Source: Coffea arabica (Eukaryota > Streptophyta > Magnoliopsida > Gentianales > Rubiaceae). Taken from it: a DNA stretch of 64,000 nucleotides. Both the position numbers and the translations under genes were made by a program. The stretch is taken from NCBI RefSeq assembly GCF_036785885.1, contig NC_092329.1, forward strand, positions 5,270,001-5,334,000, given 5' to 3'. This document shows, in pieces, positions 11,564 through 26,620 of this stretch; the stretch's first letter is position 1, and every line of letters starts with the position of its first letter. Below the pieces are notes generated by a model that ran no database searches, was not told where the DNA came from, and worked only from the letters and a program-made list of their open reading frames with translations.

Positions 11564-13685
11564 TCTATATATATAATATATAATAAAAGGGAGAGTTGGC
11601 AAATGAATAGTGAATTTTGGTCAAGCGGTTATGCTGCTATTTTTGTGACTTTGAGGGGCGTTTTGGTCTTTTGGAATTGGATGGCAATGGCTCTGCTGGA
11701 AATTGATCTTTGGTCAAGCAGTTATTCCGTAATTATGGACAACTTTGTTGGCTTTTGTATTTGTCCTTCAGGTGTGTGTTTGGTTTCTCCAAGTGAGCCG
11801 CACAAAGCTCCTATTTTTCCTCCTACTTTTGGTCTTTTGGTCATTGAGAAGCCTCCAGTCATCCTTCTGGTCAAATGCTACGGTGATGAAATCTGAGCTC
11901 AAAACCAAAGCATAATAACGAAAAAAAAGAAAGGCAAAAGGCATAACTTTCTATGTATCTGTACGAAGAGCAATAAAGGGTCGCAGCAGTTAAGCTTCTG
12001 AACTTGTATAGATTTTCTCTAATTCAGTCAGATAAAGCTCAAGAATCATACAAATAATCTGGGCTAAAAATAAAAATTGATAATCAAGTTGGATTAATAT
12101 ATTTTTTCTAATTTTATTCTGAGGTTTCACGCATTTCTATCTGTTTCTTATTCTTGATAATCTGTGTATTTGTTGGTTTTTTCCTTCTTTTTTTTTTTGC
12201 ACAGATTAAAACATTTAATCAATATAATCACAACAATTATTTTTCTTTCATATTTTTGTAAAATGCCGCTCAATAATATTAGATCATTAATCAACATTAA
12301 GAGCCATGTATTATTACATTATTTTTTAAATTTACAGTACTTTAATTTTTTAAATGTAAGAAACAATCTAATTAATGTTGAGTGTTCTGTAATTACACAA
12401 TTATTGAGGAAATAATTAATAAATTATTATTGGCTTTAATGACTTTAAAAAATGGATTTTATTACTGCGACATGAAATAAAAATTGTTTGGAAAAAAATG
12501 AATGCATATATTGCAAACAAATGAAATAAAATAGTGCTCTGTAAAATTGTTGAATGCAGTGATTGTTTAGCATGTTCAGTAGTAGCTTTTGACTGAATGA
12601 TTCCCAAAAGTTGAACAGCAGTAAAAAAAAAAAAAATGAAGTCCAACATTGTTATCACAATTAACCAAAATCGGTTAAGGTGTCATGGACTAAAAATGGT
12701 TTCTAATCCTACTATTTTTTAAAATATACAATTATAAAGATATATTAGTCTATATATTTGTATTACTCTATATAATTACAAATTTTTAATGCCCTTGTTT
12801 TTATTCTTATTTTTTGTTCTATAGAAAAGAATAATTAATATGTTATTTACTAATAGTCCTGGCATCCAATAACAATTGCATGATAACCGCTTGACAAAAA
12901 AACATTGTTCATGGGGCAACTCTCGCTTTTATATTGTTAGATAAATATCCATATTTAATGTATATATATAATTATTATAAAATGTTTCCTAATGGCTCTA
13001 AATTTAATGTGTATATATTCATTTTTCCTAATGGCTCTAAATTACTCTAAATTGAAAAGCAATGTTGTATGCTATTTTTTTATTATTCTTTTAGTCAAAC
13101 ATGCAACATTAATTACTTGAAATAATTAATTCCATTGTTTCTTACATTAAAAAAATTAAAGTATTGTAAATTTCAAAAACAATGTAATAATACATGGCTC
13201 TTAATGTGGATTAATGATCTAATATTAGTGAGTGACATTATACAAAAATATGAAAGAAAAGCAATTCTTGTGATTATATTGATTAAATGTTTTAATTTGT
13301 GCAAAAAAAAAAAAGACATAGGCCCATATTTATGGAACTTAGTGAGTAATAGAGATATACATAAATATAAATGGGTATCTTTATAATTACCTCACCCAAA
13401 CCACATAATTTATACAAATCATACCACACAAAATGTTGACACTGCATTGTCTCAATTATAGTACTTTATTAACCATTATATTACAAAATATCCTTCATAC
13501 TTCACAAACTATTAACACTATATTCACCCAACCAATTTACCGCACTATTATTTTATAATTCAAGCCAAACTTATACCACCTATATAATTCTCTATACTAC
13601 AACAAATATACAATAACTAAAACTTGTGCAACTTAACACGGGAAATATTCGCCCTTCTGCGCAACGCGCAGGCCGTCCCAACTAG
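11564..13685 (+). mobile_element. Non-autonomous Helitron, 2122 bp
   Basis: The 5' end starts TCTATATATATAATATA. The 3' end is a short GC-rich hairpin (tgcgc-aac-gcgca, 13658-13670) followed about 10 nt later by CTAG (13682-13685). The element sits exactly between A (11563) and T (13686) with no target duplication. TC start, 3' hairpin plus CTRR and A^T insertion are the defining Helitron features. It encodes no Rep/helicase, so it depends on an autonomous relative. It contains a large inverted repeat, listed separately. Confidence 0.88.
12185..13310. repeat. ~200-bp inverted repeat inside the Helitron
   Basis: About 12185-12400 matches the reverse complement of about 13105-13310 with limited divergence. 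Shared landmarks are an A/T-run next to gcac.(a/g)attaaaacatttaatc, atcattaatc.acattaagag and catgtattattaca. The spacer is about 700 bp. It looks like a nested TIR element or fold-back, though I see no target duplication outside the arms. Confidence 0.75.
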
Positions 13686-15717
13686 TTAAATGAAAAGAGC
13701 TCCAATGTTCAATACGCGTTCACATCTTCGACTCTTCGAATTTTTATTTTTGCCTTAGTTTTGCTACCTGAACCGTAAAGACCGTACATAGTCAAGAAGT
13801 TGCACTTAATCTATAATAATAATTAATCGTTCATATACTATCATAAGCTTAGATGCAAGTCACATTATTTCAATTTAAATTGAAATACTATCAAATTTTA
13901 TATACTTAACATACATCTAAATTCGCTGATGTATACATTAACGGTGCACAAAAGATTTACCTAAACTACGATGCAGTGCATCTTGTAGCATCCCAAAATT
14001 TGTGCAGAAATTTCCATTAGTTAAATTTTAGAATTAGTTACGAAACTAGATATTTTCTTACTCTTATTGTTTATTCAAATGTCTGAAATTCACGAGAATA
14101 AGCTACACTTATTCAACAAATGTTATTTCTTTACTAGTACACCTTACGAAAAATATTAGGGAAAATGCGATAGATAAATCTCACAAATGATCCAAAAACT
14201 AATAAAATGTCAGGAGATGTAATATGTGGAGTATGAAGGCTACCCTTCTTGATCTTTGCTCGAGACACTTTGTGATTTTAGACAGTAGATAAGAATTATA
14301 AAATCTAAAAACATGGAGATAAATTCTAAAGTAAAAGAAAAAGTTTAAGCTGTAATATTTTACTTTATTTTAAAGTAAACATAATTAGTAGAATTGTATT
14401 CGCCTGCCATTACAAAATTCATGCTATTAATTAAGTACCGTATATATTTTTCACCTGAACTTTTTTTCATTTGAAAAAAAGTTCAGATGAACTTTCTCCC
14501 GTCTAATTCAAATTGCATTTAAATACGGCCGTCCTACGGAAATGATGCTGTCCGCTCTTCAAAGAAAAAAGGCCAAAAAAACAAAGAAGGTGGGGCCCTC
14601 AACGTGTCAGTACTCAGTAAGTCCTTAAAATCTTGCAGAACAACCTGATGTGTAGCTTTCGTAGCCGCCGCTTAGAATATGCAACGTGGCCCCTCGTCCC
14701 CCGTACCATCGCTCGTTGCCGTCCAAATCTCCACCCACTGGCCACTGGGCATTGGCATTGCTGGTGACAGATGTTCGTTCACACCCAATTATTTCAAACC
14801 ATCAACCAACCAACTAAATTGCTTTAAATACAAAAAATAAAAAATTCAAACCATCAGACCCGTTTGCCTGCCTCTTTAAATCCAATTCCAAATCCAAAGG
14901 AATGCGTTGTAGTGAAAGTGAAACTTTTTCAATTCAGATATGATTTTATCTTATTTTTAATTTTTCTTGACTCAGTTGAGTCCTTGCTTAATAATTAAAA
15001 AAAAATTATTTCAAACCGTCACCATGACTTTAAAATACAAAGACTGTTGTATCAGTGCACATCTGTAGGCTGGACTTCCTTTCAATTCTTTGTATAATCC
15101 AATCGAGTTTTCCTCTTTTTTTTTTTTTTTCAAAGTAAGATAATATAAGTGTTGCCATTTGTATAAAAATAATAAGGTAGATAGAGAAAGAAAAAAGGAC
15201 TAAAGATATGTAATTGCAATAAAATGTAGTTTCACTTACTTGCAAGAAATTTACAGTGACGAGGGTTATGCAAATAGCAAATTAATTCACAAATAATTGG
15301 AATTACAACAACTAAAAAAACACTACAGGGACCTAACTCCGGGGTTTTGGGTATTGGTACTGGTATTGATTGCTGTATATTTTTGGGAAAGGAAAAGGGT
15401 TCTCTCTCTAAGTCAAGCAACTTGTCCAAAACGAAACCAAGTCTCGTCTATCAGTCTACGACCGTAAAATGAGTGGTGGTGTTGTACTACACTACTACTA
15501 CTACTACTAATTTAACTTTTCTTCCTTGGATTATTTTATGTTTCATTATTCATCGTCACGAGTGGCACTATTGGACTTGTTCCACCTGATTCACTTTACT
15601 TTTCTTTTTCTTTTTTCTTTTTTGGGCAGGAGGTTCATTTTTTGTTAATCGGAGTGTAAATTCCTCTTGAACTTTTCACTATTTCATTTTTCTTTTATAC
15701 TAGTTTCCACGTAGCTC
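13686..15717. other. Intergenic, no gene seen
   Basis: AT-rich. Contains a strong hairpin at 14450-14491 (separate entry) and a CTA-type microsatellite near 15490-15508. Homopolymer runs occur at about 15117-15130. No supported gene. Confidence 0.5.
14450..14491. other. Near-perfect 20-bp stem hairpin
   Basis: A perfect 15-bp stem (ctgaactttttttca at 14455-14469 against 14472-14486) with a 2-nt loop, extendable to about 20 bp with one mismatch. The two-base loop fits a DNA cruciform or deletion scar better than a microRNA precursor. Confidence 0.75.
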
Positions 15718-15968
15718 ATGTAACAAAAAAAAAAAACTACCACACTTTGAGTTGGTGGCCACCACTAAAACATTAAGACTTGGTGGGGTGGAAGGTCAAG
15801 GGTTCAAACCTTGCCTCTCACCAATTGCCACAATATGTGGATTTATTGAACAAAAATCCATATGAGTGCGTGATGTACTCGTATGGTGCTATGGTGATTC
15901 AGTCCCCTAGTATAGAGTGTAGGTCTATCGTAACCGATAAAAAAAAAAAAAATGTAACACAAAAAAAA
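15718..15968 (+). mobile_element. tRNA-derived SINE, family shared with 35490-35693
   Basis: The body is about 15737-15951. A box-A-like tggtggggtgg and a box B (gggttcaaacc, about 15802-15812) are followed by a 3' end of type gtaaccgat plus a poly-A run. The A-tailed word atgtaacaaaaa flanks both sides (15718 on, 15952 on), interpreted as the target duplication. The region around the B box and the caatatgtg word match the copy at 35490-35693. Confidence 0.75.
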
Positions 15969-16780
15969 GAGGGTGGAAGGTGGCTTATTAAACTTTCAAG
16001 GTAATGGCTTATTAAACACACTATTAGAGCCTTGGATGACCAAAGCCACCATAGCACACCATTTTACCCGGAAACATGCCTCTCCTGCTCTCCTACTTCA
16101 AAGACAAAACTAAAGGCAAAAGTCTTCCCTAAATCAATTCCTTTCTTCGGTTGGTTAATTTTGTTCTAGTTTTTTTTCCCCATTTTCTGGCTCCTAGTCT
16201 TTTTTTTTTCTGCAATGATATTTTGATTTTATAATCTAATCTATCATATTCTTCAGATACCAACATTAAATCAAAAAGATGTTCAAACATGTCTTTTAAA
16301 ATTTTTCTTTTAATTAAGATTCAAATTCCCAACCTATAATTCAAAATTGAACTTAACCCCACTCTGATGGCCAGTTTTGACTCAGTGGTGCTCTTACTTT
16401 TTTCAACAGCCTGAATCAGACTTTTGTTGTTTTCAGTGGTGCTCTTACTCATACTGCATTTTTCACGCACTCCGTCCATCACTCCTAGTCCTATCTTTTC
16501 CAGCTACTGCCCGACTTGTTATAAATAGCCTCCATCACATGCTTTCCTCAGAAAAATTCCTTATCTTCTCCACCAAAAAAAAAAAAAATAAAAAAATCAA
16601 CTCTTCCCCTGTCAACATCATCAGAAAATACAGTAGAAAATACGCATTATACTACCGCTACACTCAACTCTCATCCCATACGTAAAACCGTACTCAACCA
16701 TCCTTGTTTAATTTTCTTTCTGTCATTCTTTAATCCAAAAAATCAACACACTCATAATACCAATCTTACCCCTCGTCTCT
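15969..16780. other. Upstream region of the cysteine protease gene
   Basis: No gene seen. Contains T-runs near 16200 and an A-run near 16576-16588. The proximal part presumably holds the promoter of the gene starting at 16868. Confidence 0.4.
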
Positions 16781-16783
16781 CCC

Positions 16784-16791
16784 TTTATAAT
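16784..16791 (+). promoter_or_regulatory. Candidate TATA box of the cysteine protease gene
   Basis: The word tttataat lies 77 bp upstream of the ATG, leaving room for a short 5' leader. It is the only TATA-like word in the last 100 bp. Inferred from position only. Confidence 0.45.
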
Positions 16792-16867
16792 TCTAGGCTC
16801 CCTCGCCACATTTCCCAACTCAGTCTTCCCCGGCCGGCCCTCCGCCACAGAAAAGAAATCCCAAAAC

Positions 16868-20255
<3,388 letters not shown>

Positions 20256-21966
20256 AAAGACCTGATGACCAATCTGTAAGTGGTGGATAAAGGAAAGGAA
20301 AGGCAGAGGTTTATCACCCTGTTTTCCATAGAGGCCTCTAGTCCACCACTGAAGTTACAGAATCCGATTGATGATTGATTAAAGATGATTAGACGGTCAT
20401 CTGTATATAGGCTTTAAATATCTATCTAAAACTTCTATTCGAGCAAACAGAACAAGTAGAACATTCATCTGCTACAATCTGACTTGTTTATGTGTACTTA
20501 AATCTTATTTAAATGCTGGCTTGGATTTCATTTCGGTCAATGGCGATCTGGTTCCTTTTAACAGTTTATGTGCTGCTTTACTGGTTATATATTACATAAA
20601 GCTTTAGCAGCGGCATGAGTGCTATTTAGGCACTGGCCAAAAGGTGGTTATGTAAAGGCTTTAGAGAAAACCATTCTGGGAAATATTTTTGAGATCCTCA
20701 CAGGAACGGTGAACTTTTAATGAACGAGGGAGGTTAGTTGATTATCATCGGGGCTATGTGAATTTAGTGCAGCAAAATTTTAAGCAAATAAAGTTAATCC
20801 ATATCGAATAATGGGTGAATTCATATTTGTGTTTTGGCTTGAACGAGGCTGATCTTGAACAGTTGCAGCTGATGAACAAATTTTTTTTCCCTTTGGATGG
20901 ATGGTGGTGAACTTCCATGACTGCAGGAATTCGTCGTACAAAAAAAAAAAAAACTGATATTGGATATGAATTTCTGATGGGGCTGGGCCTTTTGCCGATT
21001 TAGGTAGCTATCCAAATTTGACTGTGATGACCCTTTCAAATTCTTCTATCAGCCTTAACCACTTTTAAGGACGGGGCCCAAGTACCCCTAACATTTTTCA
21101 ACCTCCAAGTTTTTCCTTGGCTTTCATCCTTGTTACATGACAAAATTTCAACCAATGACGTGCTAAACTATTTTTAACCCAAAAAAAAAAAAGAAGTGTA
21201 AAACTATTTCTTCTACAGATTTTTTATGAACAAATCCTATCCATATTTATATTGCACAAGAAATCAAAGAATGAGCTAAAGCAAATAAAAATTGATCTTA
21301 GACTATGCAAATAATAAGAGCATATAAACTTACTTTGGACAATACTCCCAGACAAACCACATATATTGTTTGAGATTCAAATCAACGAGTCGTATGATTG
21401 AAAGGGGCCACATCAATGTCCTGTTAAACATCGCAATTATTTTTCTCCGAATTTACGCACCACCTTGCAAGAAAAGCCCAAAAAAATTGGGGTTAGGGTT
21501 CGGGACCATCCAATCTGTCAAAGATTGGATATCATATCCAGCTTCTTTCACGCGCCACAATTTGATCATTGTTCTTTGCTCACTCATCTTTTTGTCCATC
21601 TTTTATCTTCTTTTTCTTCTTTCGCTTTCATGGTATATCTGTTCCTTTTTCAGTCAAGATGCTATATATATATCTTTTCTACTTAGTGGAAAAGTTAAAA
21701 AAAGAGTAGCAATATCTGAAATTTATCATTTTGTTTTTCTCTCAATCCCAGTTTGCCTCTGTCAATCGCAAAAATTTTTATTGCTTTCTTCGAAAGGAAT
21801 GAATTGACAATTGGGTAGAGCTAAGGATTAATAGCCTCATCTCATCTGTAGACAGATTTTAGTGTATCCTTGGCAACTTTGTGACTGCATCAATTACAAG
21901 TCCTGCTAATGAAACAACAAGAACAGACGACCAATCTATATATATATATCATCAACTCTCATCAAG
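20256..21966. other. 3' flank of the cysteine protease gene and intergenic DNA
   Basis: The first few hundred bases are probably 3' UTR. The open frame at 21370-21807 (145 codons) shows no family features, unusual codon content and no splice context, so I do not call it. A-runs occur at about 20940-20952 and 21181-21192. Confidence 0.4.
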
Positions 21967-22116
21967 GGGTGTGTTTGGATTGCAGATTTTCAAAGAAAAA
22001 TTACTATGTTTTTCGTGGATACATTTTTCAATTATCTTTTTATTTTACACATATTAAATCGCCGTAGTAATTTTTCTACAAAAAAATCCAGAAAAATGCA
22101 ATCCAAACGCACGCTT
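21967..22116. mobile_element. ~150-bp MITE family, copy 2
   Basis: The left end gtgtgtttggattgca and the complement of the right end (gtgcgtttggattgca) are nearly perfect inverted repeats. The core aaatcgccgtagtaattttt matches the other copies. The best-preserved TIRs of the four. Confidence 0.78.
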
Positions 22117-22364
22117 ATTAGTCAGCAAACTAGCAATCCTAAAGTGCAATTAAGCGTGACAACATTAGATTGGATATCTGTTTGTACCTCTACTCTATGG
22201 TTCCAAAAATCAGAAGCACTACGTAATACTCCATAACCTACATTTTGGTGGCCAAAAGAAAAAAAAATTATTTGGCAATTAGTGAGATATTGGCACATAG
22301 CTGCAGTTACAAGTGGGTAAGTAGGAAGCAAAATTTAAATCCATTCCCTAGATGCCGATATAGC

Positions 22365-22365
<1 letters not shown>

Positions 22366-22399
<34 letters not shown>
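22366..22399. repeat. (TA)n microsatellite
   Basis: About 16 TA units in an otherwise gene-free intergenic stretch (22117-23274). A CTG-type run follows at about 22652-22672. Neither lies in a supported coding exon. Confidence 0.9.
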
Positions 22400-22401
<2 letters not shown>

Positions 22402-23274
22402 TAATGATGTGATATGTAGTTGTGTACTAACAGCTTGAATGTGACACTGTTTCCTCCAAGAGATGGAGATGTGGTACAAGAAGTTAGGTTGAATCGAAAA
22501 TCCAAGATATTTCTATTGGGCCGACGCCATTAATTTCAAGCTTCTGGAGTTCAGATTACTAGTGGTGACATTTTCATCTCCTTCCAACCCTGTCTTTATT
22601 GCCCCTGAGACAAGTGTTGTCACCATTAACTTGGAACTACGTTGTATTATACTGCTGCTGCTGCTGCTGCTGCGCTTATCTGTATATCGCAGGAATATGT
22701 TGCATAATTAGAAGAAGTTGTCGTCTGACAAAAAAAGAACAACTCAAATTATGTGCGTTAATTGTAATGTTATTCAAATGTAATCCTTCCGCTCGTCTTG
22801 ACCCGATGATCATAATCATGGTAGAATTGATTATAATCTTGTATGGTTATCTAAAGACCACAAAGCATAACTCAAAATTGTGTTAAAGACCATTGGATTC
22901 TAAGTTATCCATAATAACATTTCTTGTTTCAATTCCAGATAGAACGTGGAGTGCATATATGCGCATTTGAGGATCAAAAATCTCAAACATAATGTTGAAG
23001 ATTGCAGTTTGCAATAAGAGCTGAGATTCATTAAATTTATACAGAGTTTTATGCATCTAAAATTAAGCTGCCAGCGCCAAATCCAATACTCTTCTTGATA
23101 GTCTTAACATTAGAATCATGACAACGGTAAGAACTAATATCCAGCTATTTAATTAAGGTTCAGAGCACACTCTTCTTCTGACTGGGGTCCAAACCCCAGT
23201 TTCACTACCCTACATTCCACTCCTAAACTATGGCTTAAAGTTCCAGGCTTTCCTTCTTGAGCTGCCTCCATTGC

Positions 23275-24949
23275 TCAGGTTGTTTCAGCCTTTATATCAC
23301 CACTTTGCATTTCACTTAAACCAATAAATTCATTGACCTTAACAGACTGGCTTGAAGTTTTCATGGTGCAATTCTGTTTGCTCAGCAGCAGAGTATCAGT
23401 TGCTTCAATTGCATTATAAGATGGTGAGATGGAAGGCATCTTTGGAATATAAGCAGCTCCAGGACTGCAAGCTGATGAGGGCAGAAGAGGTGGAATGGAC
23501 CATAATGCCGGAGGTGGTCCAATCATGCCATTATGGGGACTGTTGAAGCCTAAGTTGATGGACTTGACTGGAAATTCGTCAGGTCGATCACAGTAGAGTC
23601 TCTTTGATCCAACTAGCTGGCGTTTATCATCAACCCCATAAGCTGTTTCTCCAGTTTCGATCATCAAATGGGGTGTTGTATTGGTCCTGAAAGTATGGGG
23701 CTGCTGAATTGGTAAATATGGTCTTTGTATAGCATAGATGCCTGGTATGCTCTGCAGGTAGCTGAACTTCCTTTGGATGCTTATCACCAAATTAAGATCT
23801 TCAGCAACCTAAAATTAAATATTGAAATGTTGTAAATCTCAACTGATTAACAGATGGATACCATGGAAAATTCCGTAAGAGTTGGAGAAGGAGAGACGGA
23901 CCTTGTCAAACGAGCCAAGTTGTATTATGCCTTCTCTTACTGCTATAATTGCAATCGTCTGCCAAGGATTGAAACAATTTTTGATGTGATCTTGGTGGAA
24001 CTGAGAAGAATATGTATAGGAGTTTACACTAACCTGAATGCCTGAATTAAATTGAGCCTCCCATGCTCTTGGTTGCTGTTTAAAAAGAAAGATCAAGTAC
24101 AAGAAAATGCAATCAATTGACATGAAAAAAAAAAAGAAAAAAAAGAGGTAATACTGGAAATTTGGTTTCAACTCCTCACAAGGGCAATTTTTTGCTTACA
24201 GGATCAACGGATACATTCCATGAATGGATGAAGCTGGGATCATTTTCATTTGGACAGTCTCTGAACACCCATTTATGACTGTTATCTGAAGCAACTTTAC
24301 CCACCAATCTGTAACCAAGATCATACAAGATAATTGGAATTTTAATCCACTTAAACAGTAATCACAAGAAGGTTAAGTAAGAACATAACTGCTATCTATA
24401 TGTACCCTTCTCCAAAGTTATAGACCTCATGAGACATTTTGAAGAAAATATCAGCTCCAAATCTTCCCTTCACATATCCGCTACCTGCTCGTTCGCATTC
24501 GTAAAAATCACAGAATCCATCTTCCCAAACAAGTATCCTGAGCCAAAAATTGGAAGTTAGATTACTTGATGAGTTGTAATTGGACACAAAATGATCATAA
24601 TTCTCAAATAAAAACTTTACCAGTTCCTTTTGTTCCCTGTAGCACGATCAAGTATGCTTCCTCCATGATCCCACCTGCAACATTTCGAGCAAATTATGAT
24701 CTTCATTACGTTACAATTACCGAAAAAGAGCATTTCAAGAATTCTTGAAATTCATTATTTGGATTGAAACATTTAAGGTACTTACTTGGGTGGAGGATAA
24801 TTTCTTGGCAGGATCCTCCAGAAAACAGAATATACCCACTTAGCAGAGGTGGAAGAATCTGAACTAGAAGCAGTACTAGTTCGTGTAGTACACAAGCTTC
24901 TGAGAGTGTGCTGTAAAAGACAGTTAAGCATGGGAAGTCCACCATCCAT
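23275..24949 (-). CDS. bHLH-MYC_N domain protein lacking a bHLH (LHW/WNK-related type)
   Basis: Seven exons in minus-strand order: 24949-24786, 24674-24621, 24537-24406, 24308-24200, 24075-24034, 23958-23902 and 23808-23275, phase-consistent, 363 residues. The start MDGGLPMLN is followed by LQHTLRSLC and KWVYSVFWRILPR, then LVWEDGFCDFYE, the VYNFGEGLVGKVASDN block, SHKWVF, and TIAIIAVREGIIQLGS. This is the N-terminal fold shared by MYC/LHW bHLH factors, used there for partner contact. The last 180 residues are low-complexity and carry no basic helix-loop-helix. Plant databases often label such proteins 'WNK kinase-related', but no kinase motif is present. A nuclear role as co-regulator is inference. 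It converges with the cysteine protease gene, 3 kb away. Confidence 0.85.
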
Positions 24950-26385
24950 TGTCCAGAGCCAGAGAGAACTGACTGAAAGAGAAAAACAAGCTTACAACTT
25001 CGGTGTAGGTTCCAATCACAATTAAAGGATAAAGAGCAAACAAAGAAAAGTTGCATAACCACGCGTAAGAGAGGAGAGTGAATTGCACAACTTTTGCAAC
25101 CCCAAAACTTCTTTTCTTTTTTTTCCTTTTACTCTTTGGCTTTTGGACTTTCTCTGACTAGAGGAATCAGGGAGTACTTGAAAATGTGAGGTCATGGAGC
25201 TGGAAAAGATATAGTTGCCCTGCCCTCTGAAGGAAGGAACACGAGTAGGGACTATACCAAACAGGGGGTTGGTTAAATGACAAGGGTCCAAAAAACGAAA
25301 GTTGAAAGTTTGTGCATCTTTATCAGACATCAAGTACGACTTGTCCAAAGAAGTTCAAGATTAAAAACTAAGAAATCACGAGTAAGTAGTAGTTTATATG
25401 CAAATGCTAATCCAAAACCACCTATATTTATCGGGTATTCCTGCGTTAAACTAGTAGTAAACTACTGCTAAATTATTAGAACTCAAAAGTCTTGATCATC
25501 GTTTTCTATACATAAATTTCTTGAGATGGCCCGTGAACTATTTTGTCAACATAATAATCAAATCAACAGTAGTGTTGTTGGATGAATTTTGACGTTCGGG
25601 GACTACCCAAAAAAAAAAAAAAAAATCTCTTAGCAGTCTGTTTGAACTTTAATACACTTTAATTGTCCTTGGCAGAAGTAGATGACAGAAGTTACTCCCA
25701 CTACGGTACTGAGCTTATGAGATTTGATGCTGCTGTCTTTCTACACAGCTTAACAACTGTCTCATTTTCCTAAGACTTTGGTGAGACTGGTCAGGCCCGA
25801 TGAAATGTACAGCTCCCCAAATTCTTTGCTAGAAGTAAATACGACGCACATTAGCTGCTTGCTTTAGAGGGCATTGTCATGATTGTGCCTTCTTCTAATC
25901 AATTACTTTTTAGTTCATCAGAAATGGACTTACAACCTATCATGAAAATCTCTTTCCGCTAATCATTCTTGGTGGACGAGAAAAGTGGAACCTGTCTGTT
26001 ACTCGAAATGGAAAATTGTTCGTTTTTCCCCCCCTCCCATTTTGTATTTTTGATGGTAAACAGACTATTAATTTTGCCCAATCAAGCTTTGATAAGTTGA
26101 CTTTGCTTATTCAAGCGATTACCTCAGCTGAAACATTTTATATGACAAACCATTCCCTTCCTAGACTCCATCACCTCTTCCTAACATCATTCAGCTACGT
26201 ACAAGCAACCAATGGCCACCAACGACACGCCATCTACACCTCAAATTGTGGCCTATCCCATATTCATGTGACCGCGAGTTCTTGCAGCTTTAGGCTCCGA
26301 TAACAATAAGTTGTGTCCTAGCAACGCAGTTATGGTCACCTCTTTTTATTGTTGACAATTTGTCAAAAGGGACAATAACACAGTA
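24950..26385. other. Upstream of the bHLH-MYC_N gene, intergenic
   Basis: The first few hundred bases are probably its 5' leader and promoter on the minus strand. An A-run lies at about 25610-25625. No supported gene. Confidence 0.4.
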
Positions 26386-26386
26386 G

Positions 26387-26620
26387 ACGATCTTCCTAAT
26401 ATATATATATTTTTTTTTTTCGACACAGGGGTGTCCGGGTCAATCCTTACGGGGCCCGACTAATCCCCTGCGGCCTGGGCCCGGCGCCCCAACCCGGTCC
26501 AAACGCGTTAAGTGCGCGGAGAAATCCAGCGGAGCGGAGACTCGATCTTGTGACCTCAAGGTTCACGGGTGAGAGGCGCTGCCGCTGGACCATTCACGCG
26601 GGGGCCGACGATCTTCCTAA
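26387..26620 (-). mobile_element. Full-length tRNA-derived SINE, GC-rich, with perfect target duplication
   Basis: The body is 26400-26607 on the minus strand. A perfect 13-bp duplication, acgatcttcctaa, lies at 26387-26399 and 26608-26620. On the minus strand it starts ggcccccgcgtg, has a box-A-like tggtccagcggcag and a box-B-like agatcgagtctcc, and ends in an A-run and a short TA run. It is far GC-richer than its surroundings. Confidence 0.9.

Noticed and set aside
21370-21807. 145-codon open frame, plus strand
   Set aside because: Hydrophobic, low-complexity product with no family features, no homologous-looking motif and no supporting splice or promoter context. Most likely chance.
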